Assembly (NCBI GenBank): GCA_036345935.2
Contig: JADWOT020000003.1
Location: 21,532,509 to 21,596,508 of the forward strand
Direction of reading: 5' to 3'
Length of the DNA: 64,000 nt
From: Taenia hydatigena
Lineage: Eukaryota; Platyhelminthes; Cestoda; Cyclophyllidea; Taeniidae
Position numbers and translations under genes: made by a program. Positions within the stretch are counted from its first letter, which is position 1. Each line of letters begins with the position of its first letter. The notes beneath the pieces are model-generated. The model ran no database searches, was not told where the DNA came from, and saw only the letters and a list, made by a program, of their open reading frames with translations. Of this stretch, positions 62,771 through 64,000 are shown piece after piece.

Positions 62771-62916
62771 CTAACGACCGCAGTCGGAGCACATTATCTG
62801 ATCATCATTCGTGAGGAAACCGCGACCCACGAGGTTGCAATCGCACTTGCTGCAAGCAAAGCACTCCGAGTGCCAATGACGATCCTCAAACGAAATAAAC
62901 TTGCAGCCACCGAAAC
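62771..62916 (-). CDS. FHL-type LIM protein, last exon (end of final LIM domain)
   Basis: The exon follows an acceptor AG at 62918-62917, begins with two bases completing a Gly codon, and gives 47 further codons and TAG (62773-62771). It supplies the second half of the last LIM domain: a His followed by three zinc-binding Cys (HWHSECFACSKC), the FHL-typical LVGRGFLT, and the final pair in MCSDCGR. Four-and-a-half-LIM proteins end almost identically (LVGRGFLT, then CPDCG). The protein stops three residues after the last Cys pair begins to close, as in that family. These proteins are cytoskeletal/nuclear adaptors, abundant in muscle, with no enzymatic activity. Confidence 0.9.
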
Positions 62917-62985
62917 CTAAGTGAAAGAGAACAAAGAAAATCACGATGCAGAAACGAGAAATAATAAAGAGCAGCAGACACTAAC
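62917..62985 (-). other. FHL/LIM gene short intron (69 bp)
   Basis: On the gene strand it starts GTTAGT and ends with a T-rich TTCACTTAG. It splits a Gly codon after its first base and joins PIT to GFGG without loss of frame, as expected in the last LIM domain. Confidence 0.88.
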
Positions 62986-63517
62986 CAGTAATGGGCTTGC
63001 CACACTTGGTGCACTTCTTTGCAAAAAGATCCCCGTAGCAGTCGGCACAGTAAGGTTGCTCATCCTTGGAGGTGAACTTGAGGCCGGCGAGTTGCTTACC
63101 GCAACTGGTACAGGTGAAGCATTCCTTGTGCCAGGGGTTGCCCTTATACGTGACTCCACCACGGCGAATGACTTCGGAGCATTTGGTGCAGCGCTGTGCA
63201 TACTTAGCCTCGTAGCAGGGAACACAGACCACCTGGTTGTCACGGGGAATGAAACTTTTCGCGCCAATAGGCTGTTTGCATTCCACGCACACGAAGCATT
63301 CTTCGTGCCACTGCTGACCACGGTACTCGTACTTCCGCATGCCCGCCTTGAAGACGCCTTGGCAGCCATCACAGCGAGCCGCAAAGCGCTCGTCATAACA
63401 GTCGGAACAGTAGAGTTGGTCATCCTTCGTCGCAAAGGGGCGGTCCGCCAGCGACGTATTGCAGGCGGAGCATTTGAAACACTTTTCATGCCAGTGTCGC
63501 TCTTTGAAGGAGAGATC
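62986..63517 (-). CDS. FHL-type LIM protein, internal exon (three and a half LIM domains)
   Basis: 532 bases, 177 codons plus one base, entered in phase 0 after the acceptor ACAACAG (AG at 63519-63518). It starts DLSFKERHWHEKCF, the second half of a LIM domain whose first Cys pair lies in an upstream exon. Two complete LIM domains follow (from CDGC and CTKCSEV), then the first Cys pair of the last (CTKCGKPITG). The diagnostic FHL blocks are all present: RHWHE.CF, QPIGAKSFIPRDNQ, GGVTYKGNPWHKECF. With the last exon, 225 residues are visible against about 280 in typical FHL proteins. The missing part is the N-terminal half-LIM and first zinc knuckle. All visible zinc ligands are intact. The frame is open further to an ATG at 63694, but that stretch is intronic (no LIM ligands, good acceptor in between). 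Fly limpet and vertebrate FHL1-5 are the nearest families I know. Confidence 0.93.
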
Positions 63518-64000
63518 CTGTTGTGCATAAGGCGAACAAAGAGGAAAAACAACACTGCGATCAGCAAAGAAGAGTAGAGCAATTGTGGTGAAAGCATATG
63601 AGTGGAGGAGTAGGTATAAGACTAAATTTGACTTAAATCCGTGCAAACACGCATACATAAACTCACATACACGACCCAAGGCAACTAGCAACAACGGGAC
63701 TAGTTCACACGTAGAAACCGATAGATATGAACAAACACAGGCACGACAGCTAGCACGGGGGACAAGTTGGGTAGATGTGACAAAGAGGAAGGGACGAAGG
63801 GGAGAGGAGGGAGCAAGAACTACGGGAGAAACTCACGGTGGGCTTCGCTCGAACCAGGGCTAGATGTTTCTAGGAGGCCAAAACGCAGGTACGTGGGTGG
63901 ATTGGCGTCTAACAGCTCGAGAGTAAAAGAATCACCCTTCGACTCAAACGGTCGCATGGCACTTCTTTGGTTCGGATGTCTTCCGGTAAAGCACACACTA
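63518..64000 (-). other. intron of FHL/LIM gene and its upstream edge
   Basis: No Cys-rich half-LIM exon is visible in any minus-strand frame, so the N-terminal exon or exons lie beyond the window. A GTGAGT donor on the minus strand (exon side ending at 63837) is preceded by a 40-codon open frame from an ATG at 63957-63955. It would leave phase 1, while the downstream exon needs phase 0, so it cannot join directly. Confidence 0.55.

Noticed and set aside
62921..63577. 218-codon plus-strand open frame over the LIM exon
   Set aside because: It is antisense to the LIM coding exon. Its openness follows from the codon pattern of the real gene on the minus strand.
62941..63597. 218-codon minus-strand frame overlapping the LIM exon
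   Set aside because: Same strand as the gene but a different frame. It lacks the regular Cys/His spacing that the true frame shows and ignores the splice sites.
63518..63694. N-terminal extension of the LIM frame to an ATG
   Set aside because: It lies upstream of a good acceptor, is hydrophobic and contains no LIM zinc ligands, whereas FHL proteins need a Cys pair immediately before this point.
63837..63957. 40-codon open frame ending at a GTGAGT donor, as first exon of the LIM gene
   Set aside because: It leaves in phase 1 but the next exon enters in phase 0, and the peptide has no half-LIM.

Overview
The window reads as nuclear DNA of an invertebrate animal. It has spliced genes with canonical GT..AG junctions, 3' ends carrying AATAAA signals, one 69-bp intron beside introns of more than 2 kb, microsatellites, and very sparse coding content. 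Composition (roughly low-40s percent GC by eye) and the short intron suit a flatworm, perhaps a taeniid-like tapeworm. That is inference: no rRNA, mitochondrial or other diagnostic marker is present.

Two genes are recognisable and both are cut by the window edges. On the left, plus strand, are the last two exons of a calcium/calmodulin-dependent protein kinase II gene (2708-2825 and 5172-5340). They encode most of the C-terminal association (hub) domain. A 3' UTR follows, ending near the AATAAA at 6062-6067. On the right, minus strand, are the last two exons of a four-and-a-half-LIM (FHL/limpet-type) gene (63517-62986 and 62916-62771), with its 3' UTR running to an AATAAA at 62198-62193. The genes face each other tail to tail.

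The roughly 56 kb between them (about 6.1 to 62.2 kb) contains no coding sequence I can defend. Its open frames are short, lie on both strands and match nothing I recognise. It does contain: (1) a pair of inverted 1.1-kb repeats (41897-42979 and 53837-54958) that are almost identical inside but sit in much more diverged homologous flanks; (2) a dispersed roughly 130-bp repeat with copies near 15.7 and 57.3 kb and a short match at 25.75 kb; (3) GC-rich or G-run islands, microsatellites and several long hairpins or palindromes.

I found no tRNA, rRNA, snRNA, CRISPR array or intact transposon open frame. The two genes probably do not work in one pathway. Their shared feature here is only that they converge on a large non-coding interval. 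The inverted repeat pair is the part of the window most worth following up.
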